From Parerythrobacter_A sp963838735 (lineage in GTDB: Bacteria > Pseudomonadota > Alphaproteobacteria > Sphingomonadales > Sphingomonadaceae): 64,000 nucleotides of DNA. The translations under genes were made by a program, and so were the position numbers. This document shows positions 1 through 9,478 of this stretch, piece after piece (the first letter of the stretch is position 1; every line of letters starts with the position of its first letter). The stretch lies in the NCBI GenBank assembly GCA_963838735.1, contig CAWISG010000004.1, forward strand, positions 252,675 through 316,674, given 5' to 3'. Under the pieces are notes generated by a model. It was given only the letters and a program-made list of their open reading frames with translations. It did not search any database and was not told the DNA's origin.

Positions 1-258
1 ATGCCAGATCCGCACACCGCGCTGCTCCTGCTGTCGGCGGGCATCCTGACGGTGGCGGCGTCGCTGGCGATTACCTGGGCCTATGCCCGCGCCGAGGCGC
101 AGGTGCTGGTGCCCATCGAATATAGCAGTTTCGCGTGGGCCAGCGCGCTCGGCTGGGTTTTCTTTGCGGAAAGCGTAAGCGCGACCACTCTGGCGGGCAC
201 CGTCCTGATCGTGGCCGGATGCTGGATCGCGGTGCGTCAGCAAAGCGTTGCGGCTTAG
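1..258 (+). CDS. EamA/DMT-family permease, C-terminal fragment
   Basis: The 85 residues end at a stop at 256-258 and the reading frame is open from the first base, so this is probably the 3' end of a longer gene cut by the window edge. The methionine at base 1 is not necessarily the start. It contains about three hydrophobic helices, and the pattern VPIEYSSFAWASALGWVFF followed by GTVLIVAGCW is typical of the second EamA repeat of drug/metabolite transporter family proteins, which are inner-membrane exporters of about 300 residues. The substrate cannot be inferred. It is followed by a 162-base gap before acnA, so co-transcription is uncertain. Family assignment is likely; extent unknown. Confidence 0.7.
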   Translation: MPDPHTALLLLSAGILTVAASLAITWAYARAEAQVLVPIEYSSFAWASALGWVFFAESVSATTLAGTVLIVAGCWIAVRQQSVAA

Positions 259-420
259 CAAAACTGCAGCCCGTGGTAGTTGGCACAAAGCCCCGTGTGA
301 CACCGCCCGAATACTGGCGAACCCTTGACGAAAAGCACCTGAACGCGCAGGTGTCGCCGACATATTCAGGACGCGCGGCAGGAACGCGCGCACCGCTCTC
401 ATACCCAAAGGAAACCGCAC

Positions 421-3093
<2,673 letters not shown>

Positions 3094-3123
3094 TACAGCC
3101 GTGAGATAAACCGCCGGTACAAG

Positions 3124-3154
3124 AAGGGCGGCCTTTTTCGAAGGCCGCCCTTTT
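3124..3154 (+). terminator. Rho-independent terminator of acnA
   Basis: A 12-base-pair perfect stem (3124-3135 paired with 3141-3152, core GGGCGGCC/GGCCGCCC) with a 5-base loop is followed by TTTT. It lies 30 bases after the acnA stop. The gene at 3193 converges on it. The opposite strand has only a short, interrupted T tract, so termination is best supported for the plus strand. Confidence 0.9.
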
Positions 3155-3192
3155 CAATTGGCGTGTTGCCAATAGGAGTGTGGGTGTACGGC

Positions 3193-4752
3193 CTAGGCAG
3201 ACCGCTTCGGCAGAAACTTGCGCCGTCCGAGGATGCCCGCTGCGGCCAGGCCGAACAGGATCATCATGGGCGGTGCCGGAACCGGCGTTCCGCTGGTGCC
3301 CGAAGTACCGCTCGTTCCCGACGTTCCGCTGGTCCCGCTTGTGCCGGACGTGCTGCCCGAAGACGAGGAACTGCTGCTCGACGAGGAGCTGCTGGACGAA
3401 GACGAGCTGGACGAGGTCGAGCTGGTCATGTTGCCGGTCGTCCCGCCGCTGGTCGCGCCACTGCTGGTCGCCCCGCCGGAGGACGAGGAGCTCGACGAAC
3501 TGCTGGAGCTGGACGAGCTGCTGCTGGAGGACGAACCGGAGCCCGAACTTCCGCCGGTCGTCGTTCCACCGGTAGACGAGGCGGGGTGCGTCGGCTTCGG
3601 CGTCGGCTTCGGCGTCGGCTTGGGTGTCGGTTTGGGTGTGGGGGTCGGTGCAGGTGTCATGCCGCCCGAGCTCCCCGAACTCGAAGAACTGGACGAGCTC
3701 GACGAGCTGGAGGAACTGGACGAGCTCGAGGAGCTGCCACCCGATCCGCCCGAAGACGAGGTGCTTGTGACGCCACCGGTCGTGCTGGTCACACCGCCTG
3801 TCGTGCTTGTTACGCCGCCGGTGGATGAGCTGCTGCCGCCGCTCGAACTGGTGGAGGTGACGCCGCCCGTCGTGCTTGTCGAGGTAAAGCCACCGGTCGA
3901 TGTGGAGGACCCGCCGGTCGACGAGGTGGAGGTGAAACCACCGGTCGAGGAGCCACCCGTCGATGTGGTGGACGTAAACCCGCCCGTCGATGAACCGCCG
4001 GTCGAGGTCGATGTGCTACCGCCGCCGCCGCTGGAATTATCAATATCGATGTCGATATTGATTCCGCTGGTGCCGGAAGTGCCGCTGGTGCCGGAAGTGC
4101 CGCTGGTACCGCCGCTGGAGGTGGACGTCGAACTGCCGCCGGTGGATGTCGAACCGCCCGAAGAGGAGTTGGACCCACCCGATGTGGTCGTGGTGGAAGA
4201 GACGACGACACTGCCGCCCGAACCACCGCCGCCGCCACCGAAGAAGCCGCCAAAGAAGCCACCGCCCAGCCCGCCGCCAAAGCCGCCGCTGCCGCCGATC
4301 ACCGTAACGCCGCCGTCACCGCCACCGCCGCCGCGAAAGGGCTGCTGCGGCAAGGGAGCGAGCGGCGCAGGTATCGCGGCCAGTGCCATGCGATAGGCGG
4401 GCGCGCATTCCGGATTGCCTGCCGTGCCGATGATCCGCGACCCGCCACGCGGGCCTGCACCGGCCAACGCCGGGTTCGCCATCGTCACGTCGCCAGGACC
4501 GACCGGTTCGCATTCCACTTCGCGCCGGACAATGCGCCGCTGGCGTTCCACTGTCTTGGGCACGACGCGCGTCGCGGTGCGGCGTTCCTTGATATACTTG
4601 ACCGGCTGGGTCTTGGTCGACTGGACTTTGCCCGATTTGTAGATGGGCGTATCCGTTACCTGTTTTTCGGCGACATGCACTGCACCACCGGCGAGCAGGG
4701 CGGTACCTGCTGCGGTTGCGGACAATTTCGCCAGGGCCAGTTTCACCGACAT
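3193..4752 (-). CDS. Secreted Ser/Gly/Thr-repeat protein with PEP-CTERM-like sorting signal
   Basis: A 519-residue protein starting at the ATG at 4752; a TTG two codons upstream is possible but less likely. Residues 1 to about 30 look like a signal peptide (KLALAKLSATAAGTALLAGG). A charged segment of about 55 residues follows, rich in Arg, Lys and Val. From about residue 140 to 490 the protein is low complexity: runs of serine up to about 20 long, tandem SGTSG, STGGFTST and TTGGVTST units, and a block of PTPK repeats. The C-terminus (VPAPP, then MMILFGLAAAGILGRR and a basic tail) resembles a PEP-CTERM exosortase signal. The function is unknown; an exported, surface-anchored or matrix protein is an inference. 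No exosortase gene is in the window. Repeat number may be unstable or mis-assembled. Confidence 0.75.
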   Translation of the reverse strand: MSVKLALAKLSATAAGTALLAGGAVHVAEKQVTDTPIYKSGKVQSTKTQPVKYIKERRTATRVVPKTVERQRRIVRREVECEPVGPGDVTMANPALAGAGPRGGSRIIGTAGNPECAPAYRMALAAIPAPLAPLPQQPFRGGGGGDGGVTVIGGSGGFGGGLGGGFFGGFFGGGGGGSGGSVVVSSTTTTSGGSNSSSGGSTSTGGSSTSTSSGGTSGTSGTSGTSGTSGINIDIDIDNSSGGGGSTSTSTGGSSTGGFTSTTSTGGSSTGGFTSTSSTGGSSTSTGGFTSTSTTGGVTSTSSSGGSSSSTGGVTSTTGGVTSTTGGVTSTSSSGGSGGSSSSSSSSSSSSSSSSSSSSGSSGGMTPAPTPTPKPTPKPTPKPTPKPTHPASSTGGTTTGGSSGSGSSSSSSSSSSSSSSSSSSSGGATSSGATSGGTTGNMTSSTSSSSSSSSSSSSSSSSSSSGSTSGTSGTSGTSGTSGTSGTSGTPVPAPPMMILFGLAAAGILGRRKFLPKRSA

Positions 4753-4972
4753 GGTCAAGCTCTCTTAATTTACGTTCGGGGTGCTATCGAGAGCGGCGGC
4801 TCCGCTCCTTCTGCATGTCCCTGTCGCATCAAGAAGCAACCAACAGCTTAATCCTGCAATGGAGTTAACCATGCTCCGCTCCCGAAAACGCAAATAATAT
4901 GCGGGTCGCAGGGCCGTTCGGGGCGAGGTGTCCCATATCGGAACCGAACGGAGCGCGGTTCCTACCCCAAAC

Positions 4973-6017
4973 TTACCCGTTCGTGTCGAAAAGCCCGGTT
5001 TGCGAGCCATCCCCCCCATCCGCCGGTGGCTGCATTTCCAGGTGATTCCATCCCGCATCGTTCAGGCACCGGCCCCGCGCCGTGCGCGCGATCAGACCCA
5101 GCTGGATCAGAAACGGCTCGATCACCTCTTCCACCGTATCGCGCGGTTCGCTGAGGCCCGCCGCCAGCGTTTCCACGCCAACCGGGCCGCCCTTGTACGT
5201 TGTGGCAATCATGGAAAGATAACGCCGGTCCATGGCATCCAGGCCCAGCCGGTCGATTTCCAGCCGGGTCAGGGCATCGTCCGCCACCGCCTTCGTCACC
5301 ATTCCGTCCCCCGCAACATGCGCAAAGTCGCGCACGCGCCGCATCAGCCGCCCGGCCACGCGCGGCGTACCCCTGCTGCGCCGGGCGATCTCGCGCGCGC
5401 CGTCGGGCTGGATCGCCATGCTTAGCAGTCCGGCACCGCGCGTCACCACCCGGTCCAGCTCCTCGTGCGTATAGAAGGTCAGGCGAACCGGAATGCCGAA
5501 GCGGTCGCGCAGCGGCGTGGTCAGCAGCCCCTGCCGCGTCGTTGCGCCGACCAGCGTGAAGGGCGGCAGGTCGATCCGCACGCTGCGCGCCGACGGGCCT
5601 TCGCCGATGATGAGATCGAGCGCGCGGTCCTCCATCGCCGGATACAGCACCTCCTCGACCACGGGATTGAGCCGGTGGATCTCGTCGATGAACAACACGT
5701 CGTGCGGTTCGAGGTTGGTCAGCAGCGCCGCCAGATCGCCCGGCTTGCCGATCACCGGCCCGCTGGTGGCGCGAAAGCCGACGCCTAGCTCCTTGGCCAC
5801 GATCTGCGCCAGCGTGGTCTTGCCCAGCCCCGGCGGCCCGAAGAACAGCACATGGTCCATCGCTTCACCCCGCGACTTTGCGGACTCGATGAAACACCCG
5901 CAGATTATCCCGCGCCGCCTCCTGCCCGACGAACTCGGCCAGCGACTTGGGGCGCAGCGCGGCGTCGGGATCGTCGGGCTGGCGGTCGGGAGTGTGGAGG
6001 GGGGCGGGGTCAGTCAT
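4973..6017 (-). pseudogene. ruvB: Holliday junction helicase RuvB, reading frame broken by a +1 frameshift
   Basis: RuvB is the hexameric AAA+ motor that drives Holliday junction migration with RuvA. The ATG at 6017 is preceded by AGGAGG at ideal spacing and starts MTDPAPLHTPDRQP, then the typical LAEFVGQEAARDNLRVF. At 5892-5894 (AAA on the plus strand) there is one base too many: read as is, the frame ends within about a dozen codons. Removing one base joins it to IESAKSRGEAMDHV and the rest of a normal RuvB, 347 residues in all. Walker A GPPGLGKTT falls near residues 60-68, followed by the Walker B region FIDEIHRL. Downstream of the shift an intact frame of 295 codons remains. A sequencing or assembly error is as likely as a true mutation. 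The gene lies in the ruvA orientation but is separated from it by a GIY-YIG cassette. Confidence 0.88.
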
Positions 6018-6029
6018 CTACGCCTCCTA

Positions 6030-6060
6030 CCGTCATGCTGAACTTGTTTCAGCATCCATT
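6030..6060. repeat. Left inverted repeat of the GIY-YIG cassette
   Basis: Starts CCGTCATGCTGAAC. It contains an internal perfect palindrome, TGCTGAA-CTTGT-TTCAGCA. It matches the reverse complement of 6403-6434 at most positions (shared CCGTCAT, TTGAAC/CTGAAC, TTCAG and ATCCAT blocks). Confidence 0.75.
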
Positions 6061-6079
6061 GCGCGGCGGGCTCAGTACC

Positions 6080-6415
6080 ATGTCGACCGAACGCCACCCC
6101 AGCGTCTATATCCTCGCCAGCCAGCCGCGAGGGACGTTGTACATCAGCGTGACCAGCGACCTTCTCGGCAGACTGTACCAACACCGCAGCGGCGAAACGC
6201 GGGGCTTTGTTGCTCGCCACGCCGTGTTTCATCTCGTCCGCTTCGAGATACTCGGTGACATGGACGCAGCCATCACGCGAGAGAAACAGCTTAAGAACTG
6301 GCACCGGCAATGGAAGATCAATCTGATCGAAAGCGAGAACCCCGACTGGCACGACTTGGCACCCGCGTTGGGGATGGAGCCGGTTGCTTCGAACCTGAGG
6401 CAAGATGGATCCTGA
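6080..6415 (+). CDS. GIY-YIG nuclease family protein
   Basis: A 111-residue protein from the ATG at 6080 (MSTERHPSVYILAS). The GIY-YIG core is visible as VYILAS, then GTLYISVTSDLLGRLYQHR with the catalytic Tyr and Arg region, and later EILGDMDAAITREKQLKNWHRQWK, with the conserved Glu and Lys/Trp stretch found in small single-domain members (UPF0213/YhbQ-like). The biochemical role of these small proteins is poorly known; DNA cleavage is inferred from the fold. The last codons and the stop lie inside the right inverted repeat, so the repeat encodes the C-terminal QDGS. It is transcribed against ruvA and ruvB. Confidence 0.88.
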   Translation: MSTERHPSVYILASQPRGTLYISVTSDLLGRLYQHRSGETRGFVARHAVFHLVRFEILGDMDAAITREKQLKNWHRQWKINLIESENPDWHDLAPALGMEPVASNLRQDGS

Positions 6416-6434
6416 ACCGAGTTCAAGATGACGG
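6403..6434. repeat. Right inverted repeat of the GIY-YIG cassette
   Basis: Its reverse complement reads CCCGTCATCTTGAACTCGG and continues into GTTCAGGATCCATC, matching the left repeat. Its internal palindrome is TGAAC-TCG-GTTCA. It overlaps the stop codon of the nuclease gene (6413-6415) and ends 20 bases from the ruvA stop. Confidence 0.75.
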
Positions 6435-6453
6435 GTTCGCGCGACAGCCCTCA

Positions 6454-7053
6454 TCACCCCGCTGCCTTCTTCAACGCCACACGGATCAGTTCGCCCTCCT
6501 CCGCCCCCTCGCCGAGTTCCCCTGTGGCGGCGGCGACGGCGCGGGCGGCGGTGGCGGGTTTGAAGCCGAGGTTTTCCAGCGCGCTGACGGCATCGGCGCT
6601 GGCCCCAGCGGCTGGGGCTGCGAAACTCGTGCCGCCCGGACCGGGGGGGAGTGCGCCGGCCTTGTCCTTCAATTCGTTGACGATCCGCCCCGCCAGTTTC
6701 GGACCCACGCCCTGCGCCCGCGCCACGGTCGCTGCATCACCGCCCGCACATGCCGCCTGCACTTCCGCCGTAGACAGTGCCGACAGGATCGCCAGCGCGA
6801 CCTTGCTGCCCACCCCCTGCACCCCGGTCAGCAGGCGGAACCAGTCGCGCTCCGCAGCCTCCGCAAAACCGAGCAGCCGCATGTCGTTCTCGCTCACCTG
6901 CAAGTCCGTATAGAGCGTGCAGCCCTCGCCCGTTTCTCCCAGCGCCGCTAGCGTCTTAGTGCTGCAATGCACGAGGTAACCGACACCCGCGACGTCGATC
7001 ACCGCCCAGTCCGCGCCGGTTTCGTCCAGCAGACCTTTCAGTTTCGCAATCAT
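6454..7053 (-). CDS. ruvA: Holliday junction branch migration protein RuvA
   Basis: A 199-residue protein starting MIAKLKGLLDETGADW, the conserved RuvA N-terminal OB-fold. The central domain has two helix-hairpin-helix motifs: LLTGVQGVGSKVALAIL at about residues 75-91 and VARAQGVGPKLAGRIVNEL at about 109-127. A Gly/Ala/Pro linker follows, and then domain III (ALENLGFKPATAARAV), which contacts RuvB. RuvA tetramers bind four-way junctions and load RuvB. Length is normal. The gene would normally lead directly into ruvB; here the GIY-YIG cassette sits between them, so polarity on ruvB is possible. Confidence 0.96.
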   Translation of the reverse strand: MIAKLKGLLDETGADWAVIDVAGVGYLVHCSTKTLAALGETGEGCTLYTDLQVSENDMRLLGFAEAAERDWFRLLTGVQGVGSKVALAILSALSTAEVQAACAGGDAATVARAQGVGPKLAGRIVNELKDKAGALPPGPGGTSFAAPAAGASADAVSALENLGFKPATAARAVAAATGELGEGAEEGELIRVALKKAAG

Positions 7054-7304
7054 AGCGCGTCGTCCAGCAGTTCGGGATTGTCCGCAAACCTGCGCGGAAG
7101 TTTAGGGAAGTTTAGGCCAACGCCGCGATTTTTTCCGATGTGTGGACTTTGGCCCGCATCTATCGGTGAAACGTCCGGCAAATGAAAAGCGCGACGAGGA
7201 GCAAAGCAAATCATTCGCCCCCTATGCCAGCCAATCCGCCTGTAGGAAATGCATGGTGTCCTGGACCGTGGACAGCGCCGCCTGCCTCGCGCACAAGCGC
7301 GGGC

Positions 7305-8387
7305 ATGAGCTGGAACACATTCGGGCGGATCTTCCGCTTCACCACCTGGGGCGAAAGCCACGGACCGGCACTTGGCGCGGTGGTCGACGGGTGCCCGCCG
7401 GGGCTGGCGCTGAGCGAAGCCGATATCCAGCCCTTCCTCGACGCGCGCCGTCCGGGCCAGAACCGCTTCACCACGCAGCGGCGCGAACCCGATGCGGTCC
7501 GCATCCTTTCGGGCGTGTTCGAAGCCCCTGACGGCATACAGCGTACCACCGGCACCCCGATCGCGCTCCAGATCGAAAACACCGACCAGCGCAGCAAGGA
7601 CTATTCCGAAGTCGCCAAGGCCTATCGCCCCGGCCATGCCGACTATGCCTATGACGCGAAATACGGGTTCCGCGACTATCGCGGTGGCGGGCGGTCGAGC
7701 GCGCGCGAAACGGCGGCGCGGGTGGCGGCGGGCGCGGTGGCGCGGCTGGTGGTGCCCGATGTGACGATCACCGCCTATGTCAGCCAGATCGGCACCGACG
7801 AGATCGACCGCCAAGCGATGGATTTCGCCGAGATCGACCGCAACCCGTTCTTCTGCCCCGACGCCGCCGCGGCGCAGCGGTGGGAGAGCCTGATCGACAC
7901 CGCGCGCAAGGCCGGTTCGTCGCTGGGTGCGGTGGTCGAATGCGTGGCGACAGGTGTGCCCCCAGGCTGGGGCGCCCCCGTCTATGCCAAGCTGGACGCC
8001 GAACTTGCCGCCGCAATGATGAGCATCAACGCGGTGAAGGGCGTGGAAATCGGCGACGGCTTCGGCGCGGCAGAGCTGAGCGGGGAGGAGAACGCTGACC
8101 CGATGCGGCGTGGTCCGGGTGGCCCGGCATTCGAAGCCAACCATGCGGGCGGCGTGTCGGGCGGCATCTCGACCGGGCAACCGGTGGTATGCCGCGTCGC
8201 GTTCAAACCGACCAGCTCGATCCTGACGCCGGTGGACACGATCACCCGCGACGGCGAGGACACGCAGCTGCGCACCAAGGGTCGTCACGACCCCTGCGTC
8301 GGCATCCGCGGCGCGCCCGTCGTCGCCGCGATGATGGCGCTGGTGCTGGCCGACCAGAAACTGCTGCACCGCGCGCAATGCGGATAA
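7305..8387 (+). CDS. aroC: Chorismate synthase
   Basis: A 360-residue protein. The start chosen is the ATG at 7305 (MSWNTFGRIFRFTTWGESHG), which matches the family N-terminus; the open frame further upstream does not resemble AroC. It converts 5-enolpyruvylshikimate 3-phosphate to chorismate using reduced FMN, the last step of the shikimate pathway. Family signatures are present: GESHGPALGAVVDGCPPG, YRPGHADYAYDAKYG, FRDYRGGGRSSARETAARVA and GGVSGGISTGQPV. Length fits. It is followed after 13 bases by a membrane protein gene on the same strand. Confidence 0.97.
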   Translation: MSWNTFGRIFRFTTWGESHGPALGAVVDGCPPGLALSEADIQPFLDARRPGQNRFTTQRREPDAVRILSGVFEAPDGIQRTTGTPIALQIENTDQRSKDYSEVAKAYRPGHADYAYDAKYGFRDYRGGGRSSARETAARVAAGAVARLVVPDVTITAYVSQIGTDEIDRQAMDFAEIDRNPFFCPDAAAAQRWESLIDTARKAGSSLGAVVECVATGVPPGWGAPVYAKLDAELAAAMMSINAVKGVEIGDGFGAAELSGEENADPMRRGPGGPAFEANHAGGVSGGISTGQPVVCRVAFKPTSSILTPVDTITRDGEDTQLRTKGRHDPCVGIRGAPVVAAMMALVLADQKLLHRAQCG

Positions 8388-8400
8388 GGACGATACGCCC

Positions 8401-8835
8401 ATGACGCTCGAGGCCGGACAGCGGACGTTGATACAAGCAGGCGCGGTGCTGTTCCTGCTGGGCCTGTTGCAAGGAGCTGTGGTGCAGGATTTCGCCAATC
8501 CGCGCATGGCGCTGTCGGCCCATCTCACCGCAGTGCAATCGGGAACCGCACTGATGGTGACCGGCGCGGTCTGGCGTTGGGCGAATCTGTCGCCGCTGGT
8601 TTCCGGACTGGCACGCTGGGCGATCATCGTCGGCATGTATGTGCTGTGGATCGGCCTGACCGGCGCGGCGATCACTGGCGCATCATCCATGGTGCCTATC
8701 GCCGGTGCGGGCTACCGTGCAGATGCAGGAACAGAACAGTTCATATCCGCTCTGGTGCTCGCAGGCAGCGGCGCGATGACCCTTGGCTGGTTGCTGTTCG
8801 TCATCGGCTTGTTTCGCCAGCCTCCCGACCTCTAG
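8401..8835 (+). CDS. Four-helix membrane protein, hydroxylaminobenzene mutase-like
   Basis: A 144-residue integral membrane protein with four predicted helices (about residues 9-28, 48-64, 75-97 and 116-137). The motif VQDFANPRMALSAHL, followed by a short loop and a glycine-rich helix, resembles HabB-type hydroxylaminobenzene mutases and related small membrane proteins. In this family the biochemical activity is known for only a few members, so an enzymatic function here is a guess. It lies 13 bases downstream of aroC and may be co-transcribed. It converges on smr with only a 13-base gap. Confidence 0.6.
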   Translation: MTLEAGQRTLIQAGAVLFLLGLLQGAVVQDFANPRMALSAHLTAVQSGTALMVTGAVWRWANLSPLVSGLARWAIIVGMYVLWIGLTGAAITGASSMVPIAGAGYRADAGTEQFISALVLAGSGAMTLGWLLFVIGLFRQPPDL

Positions 8836-9202
8836 TGCTTCCTTCTCCCTACCGCCGCCGCAACACGAGATAGAGCGCGCCTTCGCCGCCATGCCTGCGA
8901 TGGGCGCGGCGGATGGCGGCGATGTCGTTTGCGTGGGGGCCGGCGGCGAGCCAGTCGAGGATCTTGGCGCGTATCGCGCCGCGGCTGGAGCCACGGTCGG
9001 CGCGCATCGACCGGGCGCGGCTTGCCCGTGACAACCAGCACCACGCGCGCGCCCATTGCCTTGGCCTGCGCCAACCCGCTGTCGAGCCGGTGCCATGCGG
9101 CGTCCAGCGTATGGCCGTGCAGGTCGAGCGAGAAGTCCGGATCGGTGCGGCCCGATTTCAGGCGGCGGTCACGATGGCCGTCCAGCGTCGCGTTGTTGTT
9201 GG

Positions 9203-9327
9203 CTCGCTGACGCTCGGGGGCTGTGCCGTCCCGCGCCCCCTCCCGACCACCCGATAAGGACAATCCCGTGGGTGGTCGGGAGGGGGAGCGGGACGGAACA
9301 GCAAGCGGAGGACGGATGTCCGAAGCG
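9203..9327. repeat. Dispersed palindromic repeat, copy A (inside smr)
   Basis: About 125 bases, nearly identical (roughly nine in ten bases) to 20187-20310. The core is a long inverted repeat: GTCCCGC...CCCCCTCCCG..CCACCC pairs with GGGTGG..CGGGAGGGGGAGCGGGAC around the spacer GATAAGGACAATCCCGT. It ends with GGAACAGCAAGCGGAGGACG and ATGTCCG. It keeps the smr frame open and is read as a Ser/Arg/Pro-rich peptide. Confidence 0.85.
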
Positions 9328-9342
9328 TCCCCAACAGGAATG

Positions 9343-9376
9343 CGTGGTCGGGAGGGGGAGCGGGACGACACAGCAC
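9343..9376. repeat. Partial third copy of the palindromic repeat
   Basis: The half-element GTGGTCGGGAGGGGGAGCGG, continuing GACGACACAGCACC, repeats the right arm of copy A in the same orientation 15 bases further on. It is also inside the smr frame and encodes a second SSRSPSRP peptide. Confidence 0.7.
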
Positions 9377-9478
9377 CAGACAAAGACCCTTGCGACGACT
9401 CACGTGAGAACGCCTCCACCGTTCGCGTGACTGCATCCCATGCCGCCGCTTCGTCGTCCGACAGCCCGCGTGGCTTTT

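Larger units (their letters stand above)
6030..6434 (+). mobile_element. Inverted-repeat cassette carrying a GIY-YIG nuclease gene, inserted between ruvA and ruvB
   Basis: About 405 bases bounded by two related palindromic repeats in opposite orientation (6030-6060 and 6403-6434) enclose a single nuclease gene on the strand opposite to ruvA and ruvB. RuvA and RuvB genes are normally adjacent, so this looks like an insertion between them. The left end stops just upstream of the ruvB ribosome binding site. No target-site duplication is obvious by eye. That it is or was mobile is inferred from the structure. Confidence 0.6.

Noticed and set aside
3290..4130. CRISPR-like periodic repeats
   Set aside because: The periodicity follows codons of one protein; there are no uniform spacers and no cas genes.
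3218..4396. A 392-codon open frame on the plus strand opposite the Ser-rich protein
   Set aside because: It is the complement of simple Ser/Gly/Thr codon repeats (Glu/Leu/Pro/Val runs) and has no recognisable domain or ribosome binding site.
4940..4962. Hairpin GGAACCG...CGGTTCC downstream of ruvB
   Set aside because: Seven-base arms but no T tract on either strand; a terminator is not supported.
7050..8690. A 546-codon frame antisense to aroC
   Set aside because: Shadow of the aroC codon bias; aroC is complete and certain.
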